Positions 52,941 to 61,597 of a DNA stretch of 64,000 nt are shown one piece after another. The notes under the pieces are model-generated. The model saw nothing but the letters and a program-made list of their open reading frames with translations, was not told where the DNA came from and did not search any database. The translations under genes were made by a program, and so were the position numbers. The stretch is from NCBI GenBank assembly GCA_040219935.1, contig JAVJUA010000011.1, forward strand, positions 186,001 to 250,000, given 5' to 3'. Numbering within the stretch: position 1 is the stretch's first letter; the number at the start of each line of letters is the position of its first letter. This DNA is from UBA7803 sp040219935 (GTDB taxonomy: Bacteria > Pseudomonadota > Gammaproteobacteria > Pseudomonadales > Azotimanducaceae).

Positions 52941-53603
52941 ATGATCGCCTGGCCCCAGATCGACACCGTCCTGCTCGACATGGACGGCACCCTGCTCGAT
53001 CTCTACTACGACAACACGTTGTGGAACGAGCTGCTGCCCGAACGCTACGGGGCCGCCCACGATCTGTCGGTGGAGGCGGCGCGCGCCCACCTGTTCGCCA
53101 ACATGGAGCAGCGGCTGGGAACGCTCGAGTTCTACTGCCTCGACCACTGGACGCGGTTCACGGGCCTCGACATCGTCGCCCTGCACCACGAGCTCACCGA
53201 CCTCATCCGCTTCCGGCCGAGCGCCGAGCTGTTCCTCGACTGGCTGCGCGCCCAGGGCAAGCGCTCGCTGCTGGTGACCAACGCCCACCGGGCCAGCCTG
53301 GCGGTGAAGAATGCCCACGCGGGCGTGGTGGTGCGCCTCGACGCCGACGTGTCCTGCCACGATTACGGCGCACCCAAGGAGTCTCCCGAGTTCTGGGCGG
53401 CGCTGATGGCCCAGCACCCCTTCGATCCAGAGCGCACCCTGTTCATCGACGACAACGACCGGGTGCTGGCTGCGGCGGCCGAGTTCGGCATCCGCCATCT
53501 GCTGACGGTGACCCAGCCCGATTCGGGCCGCCCGCACCGGGATGGGCTCCACTACCCGGCTTTCAACGACTTCCGCGAGCTGCTGCCCGTTGACTTTGCC
53601 TGA
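52941..53603 (+). CDS. yrfG: GMP/IMP nucleotidase (HAD family, YrfG)
   Basis: 220 residues. HAD motif I is VLLDMDGTLLDLYYDN (about 10-25), motif II SLLVTNAH (about 109-116), motif III with KES and DRVLAAAAEFGI, and motif IV FIDDND (about 169-174). The family in this position (next to nudE and hslR) is YrfG, a purine 5'-nucleotidase. It is divergent from nudE by 70 bp. The hslR gene starts within its last codons. Confidence 0.9.
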   Translation: MIAWPQIDTVLLDMDGTLLDLYYDNTLWNELLPERYGAAHDLSVEAARAHLFANMEQRLGTLEFYCLDHWTRFTGLDIVALHHELTDLIRFRPSAELFLDWLRAQGKRSLLVTNAHRASLAVKNAHAGVVVRLDADVSCHDYGAPKESPEFWAALMAQHPFDPERTLFIDDNDRVLAAAAEFGIRHLLTVTQPDSGRPHRDGLHYPAFNDFRELLPVDFA

Positions 53604-54036
53604 GCTGAGCAGCGCCGGACCGTCTCGCGTTCGCCTCGACCGATGGCTGTGGGCGGCCCGGTTCTTCCCCACCCGCGCCAAGGCCAAGGCCGCCGTCGAG
53701 GGTGGCAAGGTGTCCCTGGCGCCGGGCGGCGTCGGCGCCTTCAGCAAGCCCAAGGTGAGCCGTGAGATCGGGGTGGGCGACCTGCTGGAGGTTCAGCGCG
53801 GGTCGCTGGTGCAGCAGGTGACGGTCACCGGCCTCTCCGACCGCCGCGGCAATGCGGCCGCCGCCGCGCAGCTCTACCAGGAAACCGCCGACAGCATCGA
53901 GGCGCGGGAAGCCGTGCGCGCCCGCCGGCAGATGGAGCGCGCCGGGCTGCAGGTGCCCCAGCAGCGGCCGTCGAAGCGCGACCGTCGCGCGCTCATGAAG
54001 CTGAAGCACCCGCACGACGATCCAGAGGTCTCATGA
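53590..54036 (+). CDS. hslR: heat shock protein 15, S4 RNA-binding
   Basis: 148 residues. An S4 domain opens the protein (VRLDRWLWAARFFPTRAKAKAAVEGGKVSL, about 15-45), followed by a C-terminal Arg/Lys-rich tail (RRQMERAGLQVPQQRPSKRDRRALMKLKHP). Hsp15 binds free 50S subunits carrying nascent chains. It has no ATG before the S4 domain; TTG codons at 53590 and 53596 lie inside the end of yrfG, giving a 14-nt overlap. Its own last 4 bases overlap hslO. The start is thus uncertain by two codons. Confidence 0.85.
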   Translation: MTLPELSSAGPSRVRLDRWLWAARFFPTRAKAKAAVEGGKVSLAPGGVGAFSKPKVSREIGVGDLLEVQRGSLVQQVTVTGLSDRRGNAAAAAQLYQETADSIEAREAVRARRQMERAGLQVPQQRPSKRDRRALMKLKHPHDDPEVS

Positions 54037-54944
54037 GCGACGACGTGATCCATCGATTCAGCTTCGCCGACGCCCCCGTGCGCGGGCAGTGGGTGCGGCT
54101 GACCGAAACCATCGCCGAGGCGGCGCGCCGCCAGCAGTGTCCGCCTGCCGGGCAGCGCCTGCTCTCGGAGATGCTGGCCGCCGTCAGCCTGATGGCCGAC
54201 GCCATCAAGTTCCAGGGCACCGTGGCGCTGCAGGCCCGCGGCCAGGGCCCGGTGGGCACCGCCCTGGCCGAGTGCCGCAGCCGCCACCTGCTGCGCGGCC
54301 TGGTGCGGGTGCGGGAGGGCGCCGAGCTGCCTGCGGTCACAGACGGCGAGGGCGCCCCGCTTCCCGACCTGCTGGGCGACGGCCAGATGGCGATCACCCT
54401 GCAGCCGGATCGTGACCGCGCCCCGGACGCCAACGCCTATCAGGGCGTGGTCGCCCTGGACGGCGCCACGCTGGCCGAGAACCTGGAGGGCTACTTCGCC
54501 AACAGCGAGCAGCTGCCCACCCGCCTGTTCCTGGCGGCGACGCCGACGGGCATCACCGGCCTGCTGCTGCAACGGCTGCCCGATTCGGAGGGAACGCTGC
54601 TGGCCGCGGACGCCGACGAGGAGGCCTGGCGCGAAATCGAGCTGCTGGCGGCCACGGTGCGTCCCCAGGAGCTGGCAACGCTGCCCGTGGAAGCCCTGCT
54701 GCGGCGCCTGTTCCACCAGCGCACCATCACGGTGCATCCGGGCCGGACGCTGTCGTTCGAATGCACCTGCAGCCGCGAGCGGGCGGGACGGATGCTGCAG
54801 GCGCTGCCGAAGGAGGAGATTCTCGAGCTGCTGGACAGCCGCGGCAGCATCGACGTCACCTGCGAGGTCTGCGGCGCCCGCTACGATTTCGACCGCTTCG
54901 ACACCCATCTGGTCTACGAGCCGGCGGCGCCGCGCCTGCACTGA
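54033..54944 (+). CDS. hslO: redox-regulated chaperone Hsp33
   Basis: 303 residues. The N-terminal substrate-binding domain (VIHRFSFADAPVRGQWVRL; MADAIKFQGTVALQARGQGPV) is followed by a redox switch with C-x-C (FECTCSRERAG, about 245) and, 30 residues later, C-x-x-C (TCEVCGARY, about 277), binding zinc in the reduced form. Oxidative stress releases zinc and activates the holdase. The start overlaps the hslR stop (ATGA). It precedes pckA by 114 bp, as in E. coli. Confidence 0.95.
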   Translation: MSDDVIHRFSFADAPVRGQWVRLTETIAEAARRQQCPPAGQRLLSEMLAAVSLMADAIKFQGTVALQARGQGPVGTALAECRSRHLLRGLVRVREGAELPAVTDGEGAPLPDLLGDGQMAITLQPDRDRAPDANAYQGVVALDGATLAENLEGYFANSEQLPTRLFLAATPTGITGLLLQRLPDSEGTLLAADADEEAWREIELLAATVRPQELATLPVEALLRRLFHQRTITVHPGRTLSFECTCSRERAGRMLQALPKEEILELLDSRGSIDVTCEVCGARYDFDRFDTHLVYEPAAPRLH

Positions 54945-55058
54945 CCGCGCCCCGTGGGGCGCCTGCCGGGGTTACAAACTGCCGCCAAGGCGCATAGGCG
55001 CGACGCAGACGCTCTGGCATAATTGCGCGCCTCACTGGGAACGACACGCGAATACGCC

Positions 55059-56624
55059 ATGGCCGTTGATATCGATACCACCTCGAAGCGCTCCACCTAC
55101 GAGGATCTGTCCTCCCCGGTACTGGCCGAACTGGCCGTACTGCGCAACGAGGGTCAGTTTGCCAGCAACGGTGCCATCGTGGTTCGCACCGGCAAGCGCA
55201 CCGGACGGTCTCCCAAGGACCGCTTCATCGTCGAGGAGCCCGCCACCCGCGATGCCATCGACTGGGGCGCCGTCAATCAGCCCATCGCCCCGGCCGTCTT
55301 CGACGCGCTGTGGGACCGGGTGCAGGCCCACCTCGGCCACCAGGACACCTTCGTTTCGCACCTGCACGTGGGTGCCGACCCCGATCACTACCTACCCATC
55401 CAGGTCACCACCGAGTACGCCTGGCACGCCCTGTTCGGCCGCGCCCTGTTCATTTCCCCGAGCGAGTACAACCCGCGCGGCAAGGACATCTGGCAGGTGG
55501 TCAACGCCCCCGGCTTCGTCTGCGACCCGTCCCGCGACGGCACCAACAGCGAAGGCACGGTGATGATCAACTTCGCCAAGCGTCGCGTGCTGCTGGCCGG
55601 CATGCGCTACGCCGGCGAGATGAAGAAGTCGATGTTCTCGGTGCTGAACTTCCTGCTGCCCGAGAAGGACGTGCTGCCCATGCACTGCTCGGCCAACATG
55701 GGTCCGAAGGGTGACGTCACCCTGTTTTTCGGCCTGTCGGGCACTGGCAAGACCACGCTGTCCGCCGATCCGAGTCGGCTGCTGATCGGCGACGACGAGC
55801 ACGGCTGGGGCAAGGGCACGGTGTTCAACTTCGAGGGCGGCTGCTACGCCAAGTGCATCAACCTGTCCCGCGAAACCGAGCCCATGATCTACGACGCCAT
55901 CCGCTTCGGCGCCATCGTCGAGAACGTGGTGATGGACCCGGACAGCCGGGTGCCCGACTACGCCGACGCGAGCCTCACCGAGAATACCCGCGCCTGCTAC
56001 TCACGTGACGCCATCGACGCCAAGGTGCCGGAAAACCGCGGCGGCGAACCGGACCGGATCATCTTCCTGACCTGCGACGTCAGCGGCGTGCTGCCGCCGG
56101 TGTCGATCCTGTCCAAGGAAGCGGCCGCCTATCACTTCCTGTCCGGCTACACCGCCCAGGTCGGCTCGACCGAGGTGGGCTCGACCGAGGCCTACAAGGC
56201 CACCTTCTCCACCTGCTTCGGCGCCCCGTTCTTCCCCCGTCCGGCCGGCGTCTACGCCGACCTGCTGATGAAGCGCATTGCCGAGTTCGGCTCGCGCGTG
56301 TATCTGGTGAACACCGGCTGGACCGGCGGCGGCTACGGCGTCGGCAAGCGGTTCAGCATTCCTACCACGCGGGCGGTCATTCACGGCATCCAGTCAGGGG
56401 CCCTGGACGACGTCGCGACGACCCACCTGCCCGGGTTCAATCTGGCCATTCCCAAGGCCGTGCCAGGGGTCGAAGCCAAGCTGCTCAACCCCCGGGATGC
56501 CTGGGCGGACAAGGCCGCCTACGACCAGGCGGCTCGCAGCCTGATCGGCAAGTTCACCGAGAACTTCCGCAAGTTCAAGGTGGATAAGGGCATCGTCGCC
56601 GCTGGCCCGACCACGGATTTCTAG
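55059..56624 (+). CDS. pckA: phosphoenolpyruvate carboxykinase (ATP)
   Basis: 521 residues. Kinase motif 1a is FFGLSGTGKTTLSADP (about 228-243), motif 2 is LIGDDEHGWG (about 248-257), and VNTGWTGGGYGVGKRFSI near 415 is characteristic. It makes phosphoenolpyruvate from oxaloacetate and ATP for gluconeogenesis. A -10-like CATAAT is seen at 55018-55023. Start at the ATG 55059; the frame is open to 55023. A VGSTE unit is doubled (VGSTEVGSTE); the 15-base DNA repeat is nearly exact, but similar sequence is usual in the family. Confidence 0.95.
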   Translation: MAVDIDTTSKRSTYEDLSSPVLAELAVLRNEGQFASNGAIVVRTGKRTGRSPKDRFIVEEPATRDAIDWGAVNQPIAPAVFDALWDRVQAHLGHQDTFVSHLHVGADPDHYLPIQVTTEYAWHALFGRALFISPSEYNPRGKDIWQVVNAPGFVCDPSRDGTNSEGTVMINFAKRRVLLAGMRYAGEMKKSMFSVLNFLLPEKDVLPMHCSANMGPKGDVTLFFGLSGTGKTTLSADPSRLLIGDDEHGWGKGTVFNFEGGCYAKCINLSRETEPMIYDAIRFGAIVENVVMDPDSRVPDYADASLTENTRACYSRDAIDAKVPENRGGEPDRIIFLTCDVSGVLPPVSILSKEAAAYHFLSGYTAQVGSTEVGSTEAYKATFSTCFGAPFFPRPAGVYADLLMKRIAEFGSRVYLVNTGWTGGGYGVGKRFSIPTTRAVIHGIQSGALDDVATTHLPGFNLAIPKAVPGVEAKLLNPRDAWADKAAYDQAARSLIGKFTENFRKFKVDKGIVAAGPTTDF

Positions 56625-56666
56625 ATACCCTCTCCCGCCCTGGCGCGGGACTTGGAAATTTCGGCC

Positions 56667-58238
56667 ATGGCCGACTCGGCAACACCGGTCTCATCGACCA
56701 TCCTGCGCGCCCTGGCGCAGCGCCCCGGGGCGCTGCTCGGGCTGCGCCGCGGCATCGAGAAGGAGAGCCTGCGGGTCAACGTCGACGGCACGCTGTCGCT
56801 GCGGCCGCACCCCGCCTACCTCGGCTCGCCGCTCACCCACCCGCACATCACCACCGACTTCTCGGAAGCGCAGCCGGAGCTGATCACCGACGTGCACGAC
56901 TCGCCGGAGTCGGCGGTGGCCCAGCTCGAAGACCTGCACCGCTTCGTCTACCGCGGCATCGGCGACGAGGTGCTGTGGACGGCCAGCATGCCCTGCATGC
57001 TCGGCGCCGACGAAGACATTCCGGTGGGCCGCTACGGCACCTCGAATATGGCCCGGGCCAAGACGATCTATCGGCTGGGCCTCGGTAACCGTTACGGCCG
57101 GCTCATGCAGACCATCTCCGGCATCCATTACAACTTTTCGGTGCCCGAATCGTTCTGGCCCATGCTGGCGGAAGCCTCCGGAGCGCGCCCCGACCGGGCC
57201 TTCCAGACCCAGAGCTACTTCGGCCTGATTCGCAACTTCCGGCGCTTCTCGTGGCTGCTCATCTACCTGTTCGGTGCATCCCCGGCGCTGTGCAAGTCGT
57301 TCGTCAAGGACCGGCCGCACGCGCTGCGCGCCTTCGACGAGGGCTCGCTGTACCTGCCCCACGCCACCTCGCTGCGGATGGGCAGGCTCGGCTACCAGAG
57401 CGATGCGCAAAGCGAGCTGCATATCTCCTACAACAGCCTGGATCAGTACGCGCGGTCCATGCGTCAGGCCCTGACCCGGCCGTACCCTGCCTACGAGAAG
57501 ATCGGCGTGAAGGTGGGGGGCGAGTATCGTCAGCTCAGCAGCTCGCTGCTGCAGATCGAAAACGAGTTCTACGGCACCATCCGGCCGAAGCAGCCGGTGC
57601 GCGACGCCGAGCGGCCGCTGGCCGCGCTGCGCAACCGCGGCGTGGAGTATGTGGAGGTGCGCTGCCTGGATCTGAACCCGTTCCTGCATGTGGGCATCGA
57701 CGCGCCGCAGATGCGCTTCCTCGACGTGTTCCTGCTCTACTGCCTGCTGGCGGACAGCCCGGCTGACAGCGAGCAGGAAAGCCGCGTCATGGCCGACAAC
57801 CAGCTCGCCGTCGTCGAGCGAGGCCGCGAGCCGGGGCTGATGCTCACCCGAGGCAATCGGGAGATCACCCGCGAACGCTGGTCTCACGACATTCTGGCGG
57901 CCTGCCGCCCCCTGGCCGAGCTGCTCGACGAGGCCAGCGGCACGACGGAGTACACGCGTACCTGGGAAGAGCAGGGCTGCAAGGTCGACGACCCGGCGCT
58001 CACCCCCTCGGCTCGCATGCTCGACATCATGTCCACGCAGGGCATTCCGTTCTTCCGGTTCACCATGAACCAGTCCATCGCCCACAAGGGGTACTTCGAC
58101 GAGCATCCGCTGCTGCCCGATCAGCTGGTCGCCTATGAGGCGGTCGCCCAGGCATCGCTGGAGGAGCAGGCGCGGCTCGAGGCCGCCGACGACGTCGACT
58201 TCGACACGTTTCTGCAGCGCTACATCGCCGCCGTCTGA
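56667..58238 (+). CDS. gshA: glutamate-cysteine ligase
   Basis: 523 residues, the E. coli-type (class 1) enzyme: GLRRGIEKESLRVNVDGTLSL (Glu ligands for Mg2+) near 22, ITTDFSEAQPELITDV near 62, ISGIHYNFSVPESFW near 145, and ENEFYGTIRPKQPVRDAERPLAAL near 300. It makes gamma-glutamylcysteine, the first step of glutathione synthesis. Start ATG 56667 is in a weak ribosome context; a TTG at 56652 is possible. It lies 42 nt after pckA and 17 nt before acpH. Confidence 0.93.
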   Translation: MADSATPVSSTILRALAQRPGALLGLRRGIEKESLRVNVDGTLSLRPHPAYLGSPLTHPHITTDFSEAQPELITDVHDSPESAVAQLEDLHRFVYRGIGDEVLWTASMPCMLGADEDIPVGRYGTSNMARAKTIYRLGLGNRYGRLMQTISGIHYNFSVPESFWPMLAEASGARPDRAFQTQSYFGLIRNFRRFSWLLIYLFGASPALCKSFVKDRPHALRAFDEGSLYLPHATSLRMGRLGYQSDAQSELHISYNSLDQYARSMRQALTRPYPAYEKIGVKVGGEYRQLSSSLLQIENEFYGTIRPKQPVRDAERPLAALRNRGVEYVEVRCLDLNPFLHVGIDAPQMRFLDVFLLYCLLADSPADSEQESRVMADNQLAVVERGREPGLMLTRGNREITRERWSHDILAACRPLAELLDEASGTTEYTRTWEEQGCKVDDPALTPSARMLDIMSTQGIPFFRFTMNQSIAHKGYFDEHPLLPDQLVAYEAVAQASLEEQARLEAADDVDFDTFLQRYIAAV

Positions 58239-58255
58239 GACGGCGGGCGGGCAAC

Positions 58256-58861
58256 ATGAACTTCCTCGCCCACTGCCTGATTCCCGACCGCGCCCAATCC
58301 GGCGCCCACCCCGACCTGATCGCCGGCGGCTTCCTCGGCGACTTTCTGAAGGGGCCGGTGCCCGATACGCTGCCTGGCGCCCTGCACACGGGCGTGCGGC
58401 TGCACCGTCGAATCGACGCGTACAGCAATCTGCACCCGGGTATTCGTGAGAGCTGCCGACGGTTTCCTGAGCCCCTGCGGCGGCTGGCGCCCGTATTCGT
58501 GGACGTCATCGCCGATCACCTGCTGGCGCGGCACTGGCAGCGCTTTCACCCGAGCCCACTGGAAGCGTTTACTGCCCGCGCGTACCGGGCCATCGAGGCG
58601 CGCCGTGACCAACTCCCGGCAGACGGCCAGCGCTTCCTCGAATACATGAGCGATCACGACCTGCTGGCCCGCTACCGCGACCCGGCCACCATGCATCGGG
58701 CTCTGCAATCGGTGACGCGGCGCCTGGGCCGCTCGCATCTGGACGGCGACATGGCGGTGGTGGTCGACGCCGAACTCGCCGGCCTCGAGGCCGATTTTCT
58801 GAGCTACTTTCCCGATCTCATCAGCCACGCTGCCGGCTGGCTGGAAGCCCACGGCCAATGA
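58256..58861 (+). CDS. acpH: acyl carrier protein phosphodiesterase
   Basis: 201 residues. MNFLAHCLIPDRAQSGAHPDLIAGGFLGDFLKGPVPDTLPGALHTGVRLHRRIDAYSNLHPGIRESCRRF shows the AcpH metal motifs (HxxxxH, Asp of GDFLKG, HRRID). It hydrolyses holo-acyl carrier protein to apo-ACP and 4'-phosphopantetheine. The gene follows gshA closely and precedes a quinone oxidoreductase by 61 nt. Confidence 0.9.
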   Translation: MNFLAHCLIPDRAQSGAHPDLIAGGFLGDFLKGPVPDTLPGALHTGVRLHRRIDAYSNLHPGIRESCRRFPEPLRRLAPVFVDVIADHLLARHWQRFHPSPLEAFTARAYRAIEARRDQLPADGQRFLEYMSDHDLLARYRDPATMHRALQSVTRRLGRSHLDGDMAVVVDAELAGLEADFLSYFPDLISHAAGWLEAHGQ

Positions 58862-58922
58862 CTTCGGTTGACGCAGCACGCATGCCCGGTAACCTTGCGT
58901 TCTTTTCAGGAGACGCGCCCAG

Positions 58923-59900
58923 ATGAAAGCCGTGCTTTGCAAGGCGTTCGGCATGCCCGAAAGCCTGTCGCTCGAAGACGTGCCCGCCCCCGAACCCGGC
59001 CCGGGGGAGGTGCTGGTAGACGTCCACGCCACGGCCCTCAACTTCCCGGACGTGCTGATGATCCAGGGCAAGTACCAGAGCCAGCCGCCTTTTCCATTCG
59101 CGCCCGGCGGCGAGATCGCCGGCGTGGTCAGCGCCGTGGGCGCCGGCGTCGAGCAGCCGAAGGTGGGTGACCGGGTGTTCGGTGGCACCGGCTACGGCGG
59201 CATGGCGGAGCAGATCGTGGTCAAGCCGCGTGCCCTGCGGGCGATGCCGGAGCAGATGAGCTTCGCGGAGGCCTCCGGCATCAGCACCACCTACGGCACC
59301 TCGTACTACGCGCTCAAGCAGCGCGCCGAGCTGAAGCCGGGCGAGACCCTGCTGGTGCTCGGCGCTGGCGGCGGCGTCGGCCTGGCCGCGGTCGAGCTCG
59401 GCAAGGCGATGGGCGCCCGCGTGATCGCCGCAGCCAGCACGCCGGAAAAGCTGGCGGCTGCCAAGGCGGCCGGTGCCGACGAGTTGCTCGACTACTCCGA
59501 CGGCGAGCTGAAGGACAAGGTCAAGGCGCTCACCGACGGCAAGGGCGCGGACGTCATCTACGATCCGGTCGGCGGTGACCTCTTCGATCAGGTCATGCGC
59601 TGCATCAACTGGTACGGCCGCGTTCTGGTGATCGGCTTCGCGGCGGGCGATATCCCACGCGTGCCCATCAACCTGATTCTGCTGAAAAGCTGCCAGCTCG
59701 TCGGCGTGTTCTACGGCGCCTGGTCTGCCCGGGCGCCGGACGAAGCCGCCGCCAACTTCCGGGAGATACTCGACCTGTACCGCGAGGGCCGGATCAAGCC
59801 CATGATCGGCGCCGAGTACCCGCTCGAAGACTACGCCGCGGCGCTGCGCTGCCTGATGGAGCGGCGGGCCATCGGCAAGGTGGTGGTGAACGTTCGATGA
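58923..59900 (+). CDS. zinc-independent NADPH:quinone oxidoreductase (MDR family)
   Basis: 325 residues. GroES-like N-terminal half (VDVHATALNFPDVLMIQGKYQ) and Rossmann half with VLGAGGGVGLAAVELGKAMGARVIAAASTPEKLAAAKAAGADELLDYSDG. The structural zinc cysteines are absent, as in QOR-type enzymes; PVGGDLFDQVMRCINWYGRVLVIGFAAG is a family motif. It reduces quinones or enones with NADPH. Its stop overlaps the dsbB start by 4 nt (ATGA). Confidence 0.9.
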   Translation: MKAVLCKAFGMPESLSLEDVPAPEPGPGEVLVDVHATALNFPDVLMIQGKYQSQPPFPFAPGGEIAGVVSAVGAGVEQPKVGDRVFGGTGYGGMAEQIVVKPRALRAMPEQMSFAEASGISTTYGTSYYALKQRAELKPGETLLVLGAGGGVGLAAVELGKAMGARVIAAASTPEKLAAAKAAGADELLDYSDGELKDKVKALTDGKGADVIYDPVGGDLFDQVMRCINWYGRVLVIGFAAGDIPRVPINLILLKSCQLVGVFYGAWSARAPDEAAANFREILDLYREGRIKPMIGAEYPLEDYAAALRCLMERRAIGKVVVNVR

Positions 59901-60400
59901 GCACCACGCTTGATCGGCTGACGAGTGAAGATCTGGCGTTGATGATCCTGTCGATGTGCGGCGTGCTGCTGTTCGGCGCGCTCATCATGGAGCACGTGTT
60001 CTCGCTTGTTCCCTGCCCGCTGTGTCTGATGCAGCGCATCTGGTTCTTCGCCGCGGGCCTGTTCGCATTCGCCGGCCTGATGCACGATCCGCGCTGGGGG
60101 ATCTATCCACTGCTGTCTTTGCTGTCGTCGCTGACCGGCGGCGGGTTCGCGATCCGCCAGCTCTATCTGCAGCGCCTGCCGGCGGACCAGGTGCCGGCGT
60201 GCGGGCCGGACATCAACTACATGATCGACGCGTTTCCGCTCGGCGAGGTGCTGGCGGCCATGACCCGGGGCACGGGCGATTGCGCCGCCGTCTCGTGGAG
60301 CTTCCTCGGCATCTCCCTGCCCGGATGGGCACTTCTGGGTTTTGTCGCCATCGCCATCCTGGCGGTGCTGCAGCTCCGTGCCGGCAACCAGGGACGTTGA
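59897..60400 (+). CDS. dsbB: disulfide bond formation protein B
   Basis: 167 residues with four membrane helices. The first periplasmic loop has CPLC (VFSLVPCPLCLMQR, about 40-43) and the second loop a Cys pair (VPACGPDI and GTGDCAAV), the four cysteines DsbB needs to reoxidise DsbA and pass electrons to quinone. Start overlaps the quinone oxidoreductase stop. No dsbA is adjacent. Confidence 0.92.
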   Translation: MSTTLDRLTSEDLALMILSMCGVLLFGALIMEHVFSLVPCPLCLMQRIWFFAAGLFAFAGLMHDPRWGIYPLLSLLSSLTGGGFAIRQLYLQRLPADQVPACGPDINYMIDAFPLGEVLAAMTRGTGDCAAVSWSFLGISLPGWALLGFVAIAILAVLQLRAGNQGR

Positions 60401-60506
60401 CCGCTGCCAAGCCGGACCGCACTACCTCAGGACGTTACTTGAAACGTGAGCTAAGCTCTTGTAACAAAAAAGTTCTGACGTTGCCTGGAGATTGTCGAAA
60501 TCGCGG

Positions 60507-60523
60507 TGTTATAGTTATCCACA
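60507..60523 (+). promoter_or_regulatory. extended -10 overlapping a DnaA box upstream of parA-like gene
   Basis: TG-T-TATAGT (60507-60515) is an extended -10, and the consensus DnaA box TTATCCACA follows at 60515-60523, across the expected start of transcription. A single exact 9-mer can arise by chance in 64 kb. The gap 60401-60769 holds this and no gene I can support. Confidence 0.4.
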
Positions 60524-60769
60524 GGTCACTCTGCGCCAGGTCGAACGCGCAGCCTGCGTTGCTGAAATGAACACAATGGCCCGTCAAGTAATTGGCCAGA
60601 ACAGCAAAGCATCGCAGGGTGATCCGGGGGTACAGACCCCGCCAGCGATGCGAGGGTCTGCGGTGGGTGTCGCTGGGAAGCGCATCCGAAGCAGGATACT
60701 TGACACTCGGCCAGGGGCGTCGCAACCAGCCCGCGGCATCGAGTGCTGGGGCAACTAGGGCTGCATGAC

Positions 60770-61525
60770 ATGGACCCACAAGCACGCCGGATTCTGATCA
60801 TCAATGGCAAGGGTGGGTGCGGAAAGACCACCATCGCCACCAACCTGGCGGTCGCCTTCGCCAGCGCCGGCCACGTCGTCGCGCTGATGGACAATGATCC
60901 GCAGGGCTCAAGTTCCTACTGGGCCGAGCAACGCGATCCCGAACTCCCGAAGGTTCATCTGGTGGCTGCCCATCGCCGCTCCAGCATGTACCAGACGCAG
61001 GCTTTCCAGAACCGGCTGCCCACCGAGGTGGACCGCGTCATCGTCGATGGTCACTCCAATGCCAGAGACCGGGATCTGGAGCTGCTGCTCAAGCAGACGG
61101 ACGTAGTGCTGGTGCCGCTGCAGCCCTCGTCCATAGACATTCAGGCTGCCAGCCGCTTCATTACCGAACTGGTGACGCACCGGGCGTACCGGGCATCGCC
61201 GCGGCCGCTCGGCGTGATCGCCAACCGTGTGCAGCCCAACACCGAGACCCACGCCAAGCTGCAGCACTTCCTGGCTTGCCTGGAGGTGCCCACCGTGGCC
61301 ACGTTCCGTGACAGCCCGGTGTACATGGAGGCTGCCGAATGCGGCAAGGGCGTGGTCGACATGCTCGAATCCCGCGCCGCGCGCAAGGAAACGCCGGCCT
61401 GGTGGGAACTCATGCGCTGGATCGACGCCCAGCCCAAGGTCGCCGATCTGAAGCTCTCGGGCGCTCTGGTTCAGCCCAAGGCGGCGGCGCGCAAGCCCGG
61501 AGCCGACCGCTCCCTCACCGCCTGA
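60770..61525 (+). CDS. orphan ParA/MinD-like Walker ATPase
   Basis: 251 residues. Deviant Walker A KGGCGKTTIAT (about 13-23) with the ParA signature lysine, Walker B VIVDGHS (about 92), and DNDPQGSSSYWAEQR (switch 1) identify the ParA superfamily. No parB or centromere-like gene is next to it, and it is shorter than chromosomal ParA with no DNA-binding N-terminal extension. It may position a protein cluster or plasmid-like cargo; role unknown. Start ATG 60770, 9 nt after AGGG. Confidence 0.85.
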   Translation: MDPQARRILIINGKGGCGKTTIATNLAVAFASAGHVVALMDNDPQGSSSYWAEQRDPELPKVHLVAAHRRSSMYQTQAFQNRLPTEVDRVIVDGHSNARDRDLELLLKQTDVVLVPLQPSSIDIQAASRFITELVTHRAYRASPRPLGVIANRVQPNTETHAKLQHFLACLEVPTVATFRDSPVYMEAAECGKGVVDMLESRAARKETPAWWELMRWIDAQPKVADLKLSGALVQPKAAARKPGADRSLTA

Positions 61526-61597
61526 GCCCGCCGCCCGCCGGCACCATACGGCGGGCGTGATTGCCAAGGCGACCGGCGCGTAGTAGAACGCGCCTCC

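Noticed and set aside
56155..56195. 15-base near-exact tandem repeat in pckA (VGSTE doubled)
   Set aside because: The region is in frame, and similar VGSTE-like doubling is seen in other bacterial PckA proteins as I recall, so it is not a sign of damage.
60567..60758. Short open frame in the gap between dsbB and the ParA-like gene
   Set aside because: Third-position G+C looks clearly lower than in the surrounding genes, there is no Shine-Dalgarno, and the product is not recognisable.
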